From Clostridia bacterium (GTDB taxonomy: Bacteria; Bacillota; Clostridia; Oscillospirales; CAG-382): a stretch of 15,455 nucleotides of DNA. The position numbers were made by a program, and so were the translations under genes. Below the pieces are notes generated by a model. That model was not told the DNA's origin and made no database searches. It was given only the letters and a program-made list of their open reading frames with translations. This document shows positions 7,309-15,455 of the stretch, piece after piece (within the stretch, counting starts at the first letter, position 1; each line of letters begins with the position of its first letter). The stretch is from the NCBI GenBank assembly GCA_900754535.1, contig CAAEDF010000186.1, positions 1 to 15,455 of the forward strand. The letters are read 5' to 3'.

Positions 7309-7916
7309 TACAACCACACTCCAATCAATTCTTTAACCTTTTTCTGCACACGCAGTTTTTTTGCATACATCATAAGATTAGGTATATTCTTTTTCGGGTC
7401 ATTAACATACCCCTGTATTGCTTTATTGAAAATTTCTTTATCCATTTTACTCATATTTTTCAGAACATCACAAATTGTTCTGTCACGGTCATAAATTCGC
7501 ACTTTTGTAAAATCAATTTCACCTGTTGTTTCACCAAGCGCAACCAAATCAGACTCAATGCGATATACTTTAATGAATGGGTACTCGATATTAGTTCGCA
7601 ATTTTGAAACATTTCTATCTATGGCAAAATTCCATTCAGCGGGAGTTCTATCGCTGTATTTATAATAGAATAGAGCAGTTTCCATACAAAGAACAGCATC
7701 GGGAAACAAACTATTGATGATAACTATTTCTCTGGTTTCGCAGTCTTTAATCCAATGATAGTAGCCCCGTCTTATTCTTTCAATAAAGCCCTTATCCAAA
7801 AGCTGCTTAATATCTGCATAATATAGCTTAGCTTCAAGAAGCTCGGCAGTAGTCATTACATAGTGATGCCGATTGAATAGCTTTCTCACATTTTTAATAT
7901 CGTTTTCGCGAAGCAT
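7308..7916 (-). CDS. abiEi: AbiEi-type antitoxin and operon repressor
   Basis: The 202-residue product has the two-part AbiEi layout. The N-terminal winged helix-turn-helix spans about 1-60 and ends in the family-typical IRRGYYHW. The C-terminal part, with LCMETALFYY, KVYRIESD and VRIYDRDRTICDVL, is the AbiEi antitoxin domain. AbiEi proteins counteract AbiEii without stable contact (type IV) and repress their own promoter by binding inverted repeats. This is the first gene of the leftward operon. AGGTGG lies 4 nt before the ATG at 7916, and a strong promoter with a long inverted repeat lies upstream. Because five more genes follow with almost no gaps, AbiEi may control the whole restriction-like cassette (inference). 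Confidence 0.9.
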   Translation of the reverse strand: MLRENDIKNVRKLFNRHHYVMTTAELLEAKLYYADIKQLLDKGFIERIRRGYYHWIKDCETREIVIINSLFPDAVLCMETALFYYKYSDRTPAEWNFAIDRNVSKLRTNIEYPFIKVYRIESDLVALGETTGEIDFTKVRIYDRDRTICDVLKNMSKMDKEIFNKAIQGYVNDPKKNIPNLMMYAKKLRVQKKVKELIGVWL

Positions 7917-7959
7917 TTGTCCACCTCTACTTAATTAGCCTAAATCTGATTATTGTTAG

Positions 7960-7972
7960 GGTACTTTACTAT
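7960..7972 (-). promoter_or_regulatory. Third half-site for the putative AbiEi operator
   Basis: Bases 7960-7972 match one arm of the inverted repeat (8036-8048) at 11 of 13 positions and in the same orientation. They lie immediately downstream of the -10 box, where a bound protein would block transcription initiation. Confidence 0.4.
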
Positions 7973-8002
7973 ATTATATTCGATTTTCGCATAGAAAGTC
8001 AA
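7973..8002 (-). promoter_or_regulatory. Sigma-70/SigA-type promoter of the abiE-led defence operon
   Basis: On the minus strand there is TTGACT (8002-7997), an 18-nt spacer and a perfect TATAAT (7978-7973). The abiEi ATG is about 57 nt downstream of the -10. It is the only strong promoter I find for the leftward gene run. Confidence 0.75.
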
Positions 8003-8048
8003 TAGTAAACTGCCAACTTAAAAAGAAAATAAGTGGGCAGTTTACTAT
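8002..8048. repeat. 19-bp inverted repeat, putative AbiEi operator
   Basis: Arms 8002-8020 and 8030-8048 are inverted copies of each other with one mismatch, separated by 9 A-rich bases. The left arm touches the -35 box of the abiEi promoter. It is not followed by a T run on either strand, so a terminator is unlikely. Characterised AbiEi proteins bind inverted repeats upstream of their own gene, which makes an operator the best explanation. Confidence 0.6.
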
Positions 8049-8089
8049 AAGAAAAACAGATAACTTGTCCGCAAGTGAAAGACAGAAAA

Positions 8090-8317
8090 TCAGCACGCTA
8101 TTTGAAATTTTGATGAGGCAATGGCATACAGATTTATTGTTCGTTTTGTTCTGCCAACCTCGATAGAATAAGGCTTTTCGGCACTTTCCGCATTATCAGT
8201 TTCATCATATTTTTTGATTTTCTCAAAGGTCGAAAAGCTATGAACTTTAAAACCAAAAACCTCACGCTTGTCCTCATATTTGATAGATTGGAGCATTTCT
8301 GTTGCTTCTGTAGGCAC
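8090..8317 (-). CDS. Small hypothetical protein, copy B of the element-end gene pair
   Basis: The ORF runs from a GTG at 8317-8315 to TGA at 8092-8090 (75 aa). The first codon lies in cotJC DNA, so the native start may instead be the ATG at 8296-8294, and no good ribosome binding site is visible for either. The product shares PTEATEM, GF..H.F, AE.P and KRTIN with copy A at 315-530. Codons 2-9 lie in the 26-nt DNA repeat that ends at the element border, so conservation there may reflect a recombination site rather than protein function. Downstream it faces the abiE promoter region. Function unknown. Confidence 0.55.
   Translation of the reverse strand: MPTEATEMLQSIKYEDKREVFGFKVHSFSTFEKIKKYDETDNAESAEKPYSIEVGRTKRTINLYAIASSKFQIAC
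8289..8314. repeat. 26-nt direct repeat, copy B, at the element/cotJC border
   Basis: This matches 499-524 at 24 of 26 positions and marks the right border of the AT-rich element. The adjacent cotJC frame continues without a break from GTA GGC (8310-8315), so a few of these bases may also belong to the target gene. It is a candidate attachment site, but the left partner is not in the window. Confidence 0.6.
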
Positions 8318-8729
8318 GGAAGAGCTGGCGCATATGGAGATGATAAGCGCGATACTTTATCAGCTCACGCGCAACCTGACTCCCGAGCAGATACGCGAAT
8401 CGGGGTTCGACACCTATTTTATCGATCATACCACCGGCATATATCCCGTTGCGGCGTCGGGCAGCGCGTTTTCCGCTCAGACCCTTCAGTCCACGGGCGA
8501 CGCGTTTGCCGACCTTCACGAGGACCTTGCGGCGGAACAGAAGGCAAGGCTTACCTATGACAACATCCTGCGCTTTACGGACGACGCAGACGTGCGCGAC
8601 CCTATACGTTTTCTGCGCGCAAGAGAGATAGTACATTTCCAGCGCTTCGGCGACGCTTTGCGAATCGTACAGGATAATCTTGACGCAAAGAACTTTTACG
8701 CGTTCAACCCCGATTTTGACAAGGGCTGA
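8312..8729 (+). pseudogene. cotJC: cotJC, C-terminal part; interrupted by the element
   Basis: The plus-strand frame from about 8312 to TGA at 8727-8729 encodes about 138 residues that match CotJC, a spore-coat protein of the manganese-catalase family. Recognisable blocks are GTEELAHMEM (metal-site helix), GFDTYFIDHTTGIYP, EDLAAEQKARLTYDNI and REIVHFQRFGDAL, followed by the usual tail NFYAFNPDFDKG. The first 60 or so residues, including the start codon and part of the metal site, are absent. Upstream of 8312 the frame runs into unrelated element DNA (ORF start at 8268), which is chance. The 5' half may lie on the far side of the element, left of the window. If so, excision during sporulation could rebuild the gene, as for the skin element in sigK; otherwise the gene is dead. 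Confidence 0.85.
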
Positions 8730-8879
8730 AAGCTTCCGAGCGGATCTGAGCCGGTTGGGATCTTACCGCGCCGCTTTTTCGGACAAAAGCTCACGTTCCG
8801 GGCAAACCGGCCTTTCCGCCGCGTAAAATCAAACGGCGCCTCCGCCGCGCAGAGCAGGAAAGGCTTTGACGCAAAGATC

Positions 8880-8912
8880 TGCCGCAGACGTATGATGCGT
8901 CTGCGGCATTTT
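8880..8912 (+). terminator. Intrinsic terminator downstream of cotJC
   Basis: Arms 8880-8890 and 8898-8908 form a perfect 11-bp GC-rich stem with a 7-nt loop, followed by TTTT and a second T run a few bases on. It lies about 150 nt after the cotJC stop. Confidence 0.75.
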
Positions 8913-8986
8913 GCTGTTTTGACCGGGTCTGCCCGCCGCTCAGGATATTCCGGCGTTTTTTACGGTGCATATCTTTTGTTACCGTA

Positions 8987-9070
8987 ATGTCTGACATGCC
9001 ATGTCTTACATGCCATGTCTTACATGCCATGTCTTACATGCCATGTCTTACATGCCATGTCTTACATGCC
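8987..9070. repeat. Array of six 14-bp tandem repeats
   Basis: Six head-to-tail units fill 8987-9070 exactly. The unit is ATGTCTTACATGCC; the first unit has G for T at its seventh base and the other five are identical. Each unit holds a dyad CATGT-CTT-ACATG, and neighbouring units create a second dyad, ACATG-C-CATGT. There are no spacers, so it is not a CRISPR. It lies between two terminators and may be a variable-number repeat or a cluster of protein-binding sites. Confidence 0.9.
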
Positions 9071-9071
9071 G

Positions 9072-9122
9072 AAAAAGAGGCTGCCGCAAAGGCTTACACC
9101 GCTGCGGCAGTCTTGTTTTTTA
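9072..9122. terminator. Bidirectional terminator
   Basis: Arms 9078-9088 and 9103-9113 pair over 11 bp with one G-T pair and a 14-nt loop. On the plus strand a T-rich run follows at 9114-9122. On the minus strand five T follow (complement of 9072-9076). It ends the leftward gyrA/transferase transcript and could stop rightward transcripts too. Confidence 0.75.
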
Positions 9123-9181
9123 TATATGTGCGATGCTTTTTTCTTATGCATCCTTTTGATTTTCGCCTTTGTTTGTGACCT

Positions 9182-9736
9182 TCATGCTTCGGCGCCCTGC
9201 ATGGGCTCGGCACCCGCGATGGCAAACATATAATCCGCCGCGTCCTTTATATGCACGGCAAGCTTTTTTATCGGCACTCCGTTTACCCTGCCGTAAAAGC
9301 GCTGGCCGTCGCACACCGAGAAATTGGGAAAATCCACCATTCCCTTTCCGGTGTATTTTACATATGCCTCCTTGCGGATCCATATCTTTGCAAATCTCAG
9401 CGGATCGCCGTCGCCGTCGCGCACATAATCCGCTTCTTCCTCCGTAAAGAAGCGCTCCGCTATGGCCAGATAATCGCCGCCGCGTTTATCGGTAAAACGC
9501 GCCGTATACTCACCGTCTATCCCGACAGCCGAATCCGACAGAGCGGCAACCATATAGCTGCCCGTCGTCGTCACGGAAATATGCTTGTCCCGGCCGCTTA
9601 TCAACGGCTTGCCCCTGTCGGAATACTCTATGACAAGCTTGTCGTCCTTAAGCTCGCGGCGCACCGCCTCAAGCAGGCGCGCATGCCTGTCCTGCCGTGA
9701 CTGCGAGTTTTCAAGAACGATTATTCTGACCGCCAT
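9182..9736 (-). CDS. 4'-phosphopantetheinyl transferase (Sfp/AcpT superfamily)
   Basis: The 184-residue product would move the phosphopantetheine arm from coenzyme A to a serine of a carrier protein (fatty-acid ACP, or a peptide/polyketide carrier). Family marks are RGKP at 41-44, VGID at 71-74 with E76 (metal ligands D74/E76), the ERFFTEEE block at 94-101, and WIRKEAYVKYTGKG at 119-132, which matches the W-x-x-KEA-x-x-K signature. The usual NxSHS-like stretch reads ISVTTTG, which is unusual. I chose ATG at 9736 because AAGGAG lies 10 nt upstream, inside the end of gyrA; the in-frame TTG at 9745 is too close to that site. It starts 5 nt after the gyrA stop, so it is cotranscribed with the gyrase genes. 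Its carrier-protein substrate cannot be told from the sequence. Confidence 0.83.
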   Translation of the reverse strand: MAVRIIVLENSQSRQDRHARLLEAVRRELKDDKLVIEYSDRGKPLISGRDKHISVTTTGSYMVAALSDSAVGIDGEYTARFTDKRGGDYLAIAERFFTEEEADYVRDGDGDPLRFAKIWIRKEAYVKYTGKGMVDFPNFSVCDGQRFYGRVNGVPIKKLAVHIKDAADYMFAIAGAEPMQGAEA

Positions 9737-9741
9737 GAAGC

Positions 9742-12264
9742 TCAAACTCCTTCCTGTCCGCTGTTTTCGGCTTCCGGAGTTTCGGTACCGTCTTCGGCTG
9801 CTGCCTGCTCACGTTCCTCGTCCTCCGGATTGACAACGGCAAAGCTTACTATCGACGCGCCCTCGGAAAGACGCATTATGATAACTCCGCTCGCCGACCG
9901 TCCGTATTCGGGGATATCGGACACCTTGGTTCTGATTATGATGCCCGAATCGGTGATAAGCATGATATCGTCCTCGGCGGATACTGCGGCTATGCCCGCA
10001 AGCGCGCCGGTCTTGGCGTTTATTTTATGACAGGTGACGCCCTTGCCGCCCCTGTGCTGCAAAGAGAACGCGCCGGGATCGGTAAGCTTGCCGTAGCCGC
10101 CTGCGGTGACGGTGAGCAGCTTTTTCCCGTCGTTTTCAACAGCCGCTGCGCCGACCACAAAGTCGTCGCCGACGAGCCGTATCGCACGCACGCCGCGCGC
10201 CTGTCTGCCTACGCAGCGCACGTCGCCTTCGGAAAAGCGGATAGCCTGACCGTGCGCGGTGGCGGCGATTATCTCCTGCGTGCCCTCGGTCATCATGACG
10301 AACAGCAGCTCGTCGCCCTCGTCCAGCGTGACCGCGTAAAGCCCGCCGGCCCTGCGTGTGCGAAAGGCCGCCAGATTGACGCGTTTTACTACGCCCTGTC
10401 TGGTTATCATGACCAGATACCTGTCGGGCGCAAAATCCGTCACCGGAATAACGGCGGTTATCTCCTCGCCGTCCGCAAGAGACAGCACGTTGACCAGATT
10501 CGTACCCTTGGAGGTGCGGCCGGCCTCGGGGATCTCATAGCATTTTTTGATATACAGTCTGCCGTGGTTTGAAAACATCAGCAGGAAATCATGGCTGTTT
10601 GCCACGATAACGTCCTTGACGAAATCCTCTTCCTTGGTAGCCATGGCGGTTATCCCCTTGCCGCCGCGGCGCTGCGCCTGATAGGTGTCGGACGGCAGGC
10701 GCTTTATGTAGCCCTCGTTGGTTATGGTGACCGCACAGCTCACGCGGTCTATCAGATCCTCGATAAGGATCTCGTTTTCCACTTCTTCTATGGAGGTGCG
10801 GCGCTCGTCGCCGTATTTTTCCTTTATGCGCAGAAGATCTTCCTTGATTATCGCCGTGATCTTGCTTTCGTCCGCAAGGATGCCCTTCAGCTCGTCTATA
10901 AGCGCGTAAAGCGCCTCAAGACGTTCTTCTATCTTCTTCCGCTCCAGACCGGACAGACGGCCGAGCGGCATTTCCACGATAGCCTGCGACTGTATCTCGG
11001 ACAGCGAAAAGCGCTCCTGCAGCCTCGCTCTTGCGTCCGAGACGGAAGCGGACGAGCGTATGACGGATATGACCTCGTCGATATTGTCGATGGCTATCTT
11101 CAGGCCCTCGTATATATGCGCCTCACGCTCGGCCTTTTTAAGCTCAAACTCGGTGCGGCGTCTGATGACGTCCTCCTGATGACGTATATAGTGGTAAATC
11201 AGTTCTTTAAGCCCGAGAAGGCGCGGCTCGTTATCGACAAGTGCCACCATATTAACCGCAAAGGTATCCTGAAGCTGTGTGTATTTATAAAGAAGATTGA
11301 GCACTATCTGCGCGTTTGCCTCTTTTTTGACCTCTATGACGATCCGCATACCGTTTCTGCCCGATTCGTTGCGGATGTCGCTTATGCCCTCTATGCGCTT
11401 TGTCTTGACAAGCTCCACCATGCTTTCAAGCAGCTGCGAACGGTTGACCTGATACGGCAGCTCGGTTATTATTATGCTTGTCCTTCCGTGCTTTTCCTCA
11501 AAATGCGCCTTTGCGCGCACCTGTATCCTTCCGCGTCCGGTCATATACGCCTCGTATATGCCGGAGGTACCGTGTATCGTACCGTAGGTGGGGAAATCCG
11601 GCCCCTTGATGAACTTCATCAGATCCGGTACCGTGCAGTCGGGGTTGTCCATCATATAGATGGTGGCGTCCACGACCTCACCGAGATTGTGCGGCGGGAT
11701 ATTGGTCGCCATTCCGACGGCAATCCCTATCGAGCCGTTGACAAGCAGATTCGGAAAGCGCGACGGCAGCACGCCCGGCTCCTTGCGGGTGTTGTCGAAG
11801 TTCATGCCGAAATCGACGACTTCCTTGTCTATATCCACAAGCATCTCGTTGGCTATTTTGGACATACGCGCCTCGGTATAACGGTATGCCGCCGCCGAGT
11901 CGCCGTCTATGTTTCCGAAGTTGCCGTGACCGTCTATGAGCATATACCGCAGCGAGAACGGCTGTGCGAGACGCACCATCGTGTTGTAAACGGCACTGTC
12001 GCCGTGCGGGTGATAGCGGCCCAGCACGTTGCCCACCGTCGTAGCGGATTTTCTGAACGGCTTATCGTAGGTGAGTCCGTCCTCATACATGGCATAAAGT
12101 ATCCGGCGGTGCACCGGCTTCAGTCCGTCGCGGACATCCGGGAGCGCGCGGCCGATGATGACCGACATCGCATAATCTATATAAGCGGTTTTTATTTCCT
12201 TTTCTATCTCTACATTGTGTATGATCTGCTCCTCATGCGAGCTGTAATCATATTCATGTTCCAT
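9742..12264 (-). CDS. gyrA: DNA gyrase subunit A
   Basis: The 840-residue product is the breakage-reunion subunit of gyrase, which adds negative supercoils to DNA with GyrB. It has the quinolone-region motif [10 protein letters not shown] (85-94), the catalytic tyrosine Y129 in RYTEARM, the winged-helix and tower domains, a coiled-coil arm around 370-500, and a C-terminal beta-pinwheel. The GyrA box QRRGGKG is present, which separates it from ParC, and a second QHRGGKG lies further on. The C-terminal tail is acidic. Residue N94 aligns with Asp87 of E. coli GyrA, where Asn is a known quinolone-resistance change. The start at 12264 has AAAGGA about 10 nt upstream. It lies 61 nt after gyrB on the same strand. 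Confidence 0.97.
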   Translation of the reverse strand: MEHEYDYSSHEEQIIHNVEIEKEIKTAYIDYAMSVIIGRALPDVRDGLKPVHRRILYAMYEDGLTYDKPFRKSATTVGNVLGRYHPHGDSAVYNTMVRLAQPFSLRYMLIDGHGNFGNIDGDSAAAYRYTEARMSKIANEMLVDIDKEVVDFGMNFDNTRKEPGVLPSRFPNLLVNGSIGIAVGMATNIPPHNLGEVVDATIYMMDNPDCTVPDLMKFIKGPDFPTYGTIHGTSGIYEAYMTGRGRIQVRAKAHFEEKHGRTSIIITELPYQVNRSQLLESMVELVKTKRIEGISDIRNESGRNGMRIVIEVKKEANAQIVLNLLYKYTQLQDTFAVNMVALVDNEPRLLGLKELIYHYIRHQEDVIRRRTEFELKKAEREAHIYEGLKIAIDNIDEVISVIRSSASVSDARARLQERFSLSEIQSQAIVEMPLGRLSGLERKKIEERLEALYALIDELKGILADESKITAIIKEDLLRIKEKYGDERRTSIEEVENEILIEDLIDRVSCAVTITNEGYIKRLPSDTYQAQRRGGKGITAMATKEEDFVKDVIVANSHDFLLMFSNHGRLYIKKCYEIPEAGRTSKGTNLVNVLSLADGEEITAVIPVTDFAPDRYLVMITRQGVVKRVNLAAFRTRRAGGLYAVTLDEGDELLFVMMTEGTQEIIAATAHGQAIRFSEGDVRCVGRQARGVRAIRLVGDDFVVGAAAVENDGKKLLTVTAGGYGKLTDPGAFSLQHRGGKGVTCHKINAKTGALAGIAAVSAEDDIMLITDSGIIIRTKVSDIPEYGRSASGVIIMRLSEGASIVSFAVVNPEDEEREQAAAEDGTETPEAENSGQEGV

Positions 12265-12325
12265 ATTGCCTGATTCCTTTCGTTTTCGTCGCAGCGCGCC
12301 TGCGCACCGATGCGCCGCCCGGCTG

Positions 12326-14272
<1,947 letters not shown>

Positions 14273-14276
14273 TTAC

Positions 14277-14525
14277 TTATCCGCGCATGAACCTGCTGCA
14301 GAGCGTCTCCGCCGACAAACCGGTGAGGATCACCGTTTCCCTGCCGCCGGACGCAGTGAGCACAAAGCTTTTAGGCAGCACTTCGGAGCCGGACAGCCGG
14401 CCGCCGTCCTGTGCGGATCTTAAAAACGCCTGTGTATCTTTGGGCGTAAATGCGTCGTCGATATCGAATATACCCACGATATCGCGTTTTCTTACGCTTT
14501 TGTTTCCGCCCAGTCTAAGAAACAA
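14277..14525 (-). CDS. remB: RemB/YaaB-like protein (DUF370, RemA family)
   Basis: The 82-residue product resembles B. subtilis RemB (YaaB): it starts with FLRLGGNKSVRKRDIVGIFDID, the family hallmark, and has LPKSFVLT in the second half. RemA-family proteins are small DNA-binding regulators, known from matrix/biofilm gene control. The place between recF and gyrB is exactly that of remB in Bacillus, which supports the call. It starts with TTG at 14525, preceded by AAGGAGG at 9 nt, and overlaps the recF stop by 11 nt. The TTG start means gene finders that favour ATG could miss or shorten it. Confidence 0.85.
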   Translation of the reverse strand: MFLRLGGNKSVRKRDIVGIFDIDDAFTPKDTQAFLRSAQDGGRLSGSEVLPKSFVLTASGGRETVILTGLSAETLCSRFMRG

Positions 14526-15455
14526 AGCATTCGCCCTCCTTTACGTATATTCCGTGTTCCGGCCGGAGGCTTCCGAACAGCTCCTCCTCACAGCCGGTGA
14601 TTATGACCTGTCTGCCGGACAGCGAACCGAGTATGAACGAACGCCTGCCCGCGTCCAGCTCGCTGAGTATGTCGTCAAACAAAAAAACGGGATATTCGCC
14701 GGTCAGGCTTTTGGAAAGCTCGCCCTCCGCAAGCTTCAGCGCCAGCACCGCCGTGCGCTGCTGTCCCTGAGACGCGTAAAGCCTTGCGGCTTTGCCGTTG
14801 ATATGCACCGAAAAATCATCCTTATGCGGACCGTAAAGCGCCGTTCCGCGCTGTTTTTCGGCTTCTTTTTTGCATTCAAAAAGCTTTATATAGCTTTCGC
14901 GCAGCTCCTCCTGGGTCTCGCCCTCCGACTGCGTGGAATAGCTTACGGTCAGCCTTTCGCCGCAGCCGCTCATTTCGGAATGCACCGGAGACGCGGTCTC
15001 CTCAAGGCGGCGCAGGTATTTTCTGCGGTTGACCGTCACGGCCGCGCCGCAGACAGACATCCTCTCGTTGTAAATATCAAGCAGTCCGTCGATATCACGC
15101 CCGGACGGTTCAAGCGCTCCTCTCAGCAGCGCGTTTTTCTGCGCAAGCAGTCTTCCGTATTCGTTCAGCGCCGCAACGTACCGGGGGAACGACTGGCATA
15201 TCGCCATGTCGGTAAACCTCCGCCTGCCCTCCGGAGCGCCCTTTATCAGGTCGAGATGGTCGGGGGTAAAGACCACGGCGCGGAAATGACCGAGATATTC
15301 CGAAAGCTTGCTTATCGGGCAGCCGTTGCCGAACAGCCGCTTTTTCGCCCCGCGCACAAGCAGCATTCTGAAAGAGTTGTCAACTCCGCCGCTTTCAAAG
15401 GTTATCGAAGCGGACGCGTTCTCGGCGCCGAAGCGTATCAGCTCCCTATCCTTGC
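14515..15455 (-). CDS. recF: DNA replication and repair protein RecF (N-terminus beyond the window)
   Basis: The frame is open from the right edge to TAG at 14517-14515, giving about 313 codons of a protein that is usually about 360-370 residues. The ATP-binding Walker A region at the N-terminus lies outside the window. Visible marks are LIRFGAENA near the cut end, the F.PDHLDLIKGAPEGRRRFTD block, YGPHKDDF, the ABC signature SQGQQRT and the Walker B/D-loop FDDILSELDAGRR. RecF loads RecA at single-strand gaps with RecO and RecR. It overlaps remB by 11 nt and leads the leftward recF-remB-gyrB-gyrA run in this window. Confidence 0.95.
   Translation of the reverse strand, partial: KDRELIRFGAENASASITFESGGVDNSFRMLLVRGAKKRLFGNGCPISKLSEYLGHFRAVVFTPDHLDLIKGAPEGRRRFTDMAICQSFPRYVAALNEYGRLLAQKNALLRGALEPSGRDIDGLLDIYNERMSVCGAAVTVNRRKYLRRLEETASPVHSEMSGCGERLTVSYSTQSEGETQEELRESYIKLFECKKEAEKQRGTALYGPHKDDFSVHINGKAARLYASQGQQRTAVLALKLAEGELSKSLTGEYPVFLFDDILSELDAGRRSFILGSLSGRQVIITGCEEELFGSLRPEHGIYVKEGECFVS

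Larger units (their letters stand above)
1..8314. mobile_element. Right end of an AT-rich integrated element carrying a defence operon
   Basis: Bases 1 to about 8314 are clearly AT-rich, while the DNA from 8315 onward is GC-rich; the change is abrupt. The boundary falls inside cotJC, whose N-terminal part is missing from the right side. All genes in the element run leftward and are of accessory type (toxin-antitoxin, methyltransferase, kinase, HNH nuclease, small unknown genes). The last 26 nt of the element (8289-8314) recur at 499-524, which suggests either two stacked elements or an internal cargo slot. No recombinase, transposase or terminal inverted repeat is visible. The left end and any integrase would be outside the window. 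The exact junction could shift by a few bases because the element end and the cotJC sequence may share them. Confidence 0.72.
8730..9181. other. Intergenic region between cotJC and the transferase gene
   Basis: This 452-nt stretch holds no convincing gene. It contains the cotJC terminator (8880-8912), a 7-bp inverted repeat (8960-8966 with 8981-8987), six 14-bp tandem repeats (8987-9070) and a bidirectional terminator (9072-9122). Short ORFs across the repeats are low-complexity artefacts. Confidence 0.7.

Noticed and set aside
8002..8048. Inverted repeat as a terminator of the copy B gene
   Set aside because: There is no T run on either strand after the stem, and the arm touches the abiEi promoter, so an operator fits better.
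8268..8311. Plus-strand start of the cotJC frame at 8268 as a real start codon
   Set aside because: The 14 codons before the border are element DNA, do not resemble CotJC and lack a ribosome binding site; the match to CotJC begins at the border.
8274..8636. Minus-strand ORF of 120 codons across the cotJC fragment
   Set aside because: It spans the insertion border and is antisense to the well-supported cotJC frame.
8811..8861. Short inverted repeat GCCTTTCC/GGAAAGGC after cotJC
   Set aside because: The 8-bp arms are far apart in GC-rich sequence and are plausibly chance.
8987..9070. Repeat array as a CRISPR
   Set aside because: The 14-bp units are directly contiguous with no spacers, and no cas genes are present.
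8987..9233. Two plus-strand ORFs with MSYMPCLTCHVLHA-like repeats
   Set aside because: They are translations of the 14-bp repeat array in different frames, without a ribosome binding site or conserved features.
10591..12273. Long plus-strand ORF of 560 codons opposite gyrA
   Set aside because: It is an antisense shadow of gyrA in GC-rich DNA, with no recognisable protein features; the gyrA frame is certain.

Overview
The window joins two very different kinds of DNA. The right part (about 8315-15455) is GC-rich chromosomal backbone. It holds the leftward run recF (cut by the window edge), a remB/yaaB-type small gene, gyrB, gyrA and a 4'-phosphopantetheinyl transferase gene. The order recF-remB-gyrB-gyrA is the classic arrangement near oriC in Firmicutes. 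Together with a spore-coat cotJC fragment it points to a spore-forming, fairly GC-rich member of the Clostridia (inference; the species cannot be named).

The left part (1 to about 8314) is AT-rich and looks like the end of an integrated mobile element cut off by the left window edge. Its right boundary falls inside cotJC. The last 138 or so codons of that spore-coat/Mn-catalase gene start abruptly at 8312, and the first 60 or so codons are missing. No integrase or recombinase gene is visible, so any such gene would lie left of base 1.

Inside the element, all genes run leftward. From right to left: a small gene (copy B, 8090-8317); an AbiEi/AbiEii type IV toxin-antitoxin pair; an N6-adenine DNA methyltransferase; a large protein joining an N-terminal MORC/Hsp90-like GHKL ATPase to a histidine-kinase core; a stand-alone receiver-domain protein; and an HNH endonuclease. 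Then come a small gene homologous to copy B (copy A, 315-530), a possible 36-residue Cys-rich ORF, a 59-residue protein and a strong leftward terminator. From abiEi to the HNH gene the stops and starts overlap or nearly touch, so this reads as one operon of six genes in design. A canonical promoter lies in front of abiEi, with a 19-bp inverted repeat against its -35 box.

How the genes may work together (inference): the methyltransferase marks host DNA, the GHKL-kinase senses an invader or unmodified DNA and signals to the receiver protein, and the HNH nuclease is the effector. AbiEi would repress the whole operon, and AbiEi/AbiEii would act as toxin-antitoxin back-up. In this copy the kinase gene carries an in-frame TGA that separates the phospho-acceptor helix region from its catalytic ATPase domain, so the signalling arm may be dead or may need read-through.

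The defence cargo lies between two direct copies of a terminal unit: a 26-nt repeat, 24/26 identical, each followed on the minus strand by a homologous ORF of about 70 residues. This suggests stacked elements or a cargo-exchange site. The chromosomal gap between cotJC and the transferase gene holds terminators and an array of six 14-bp tandem repeats.
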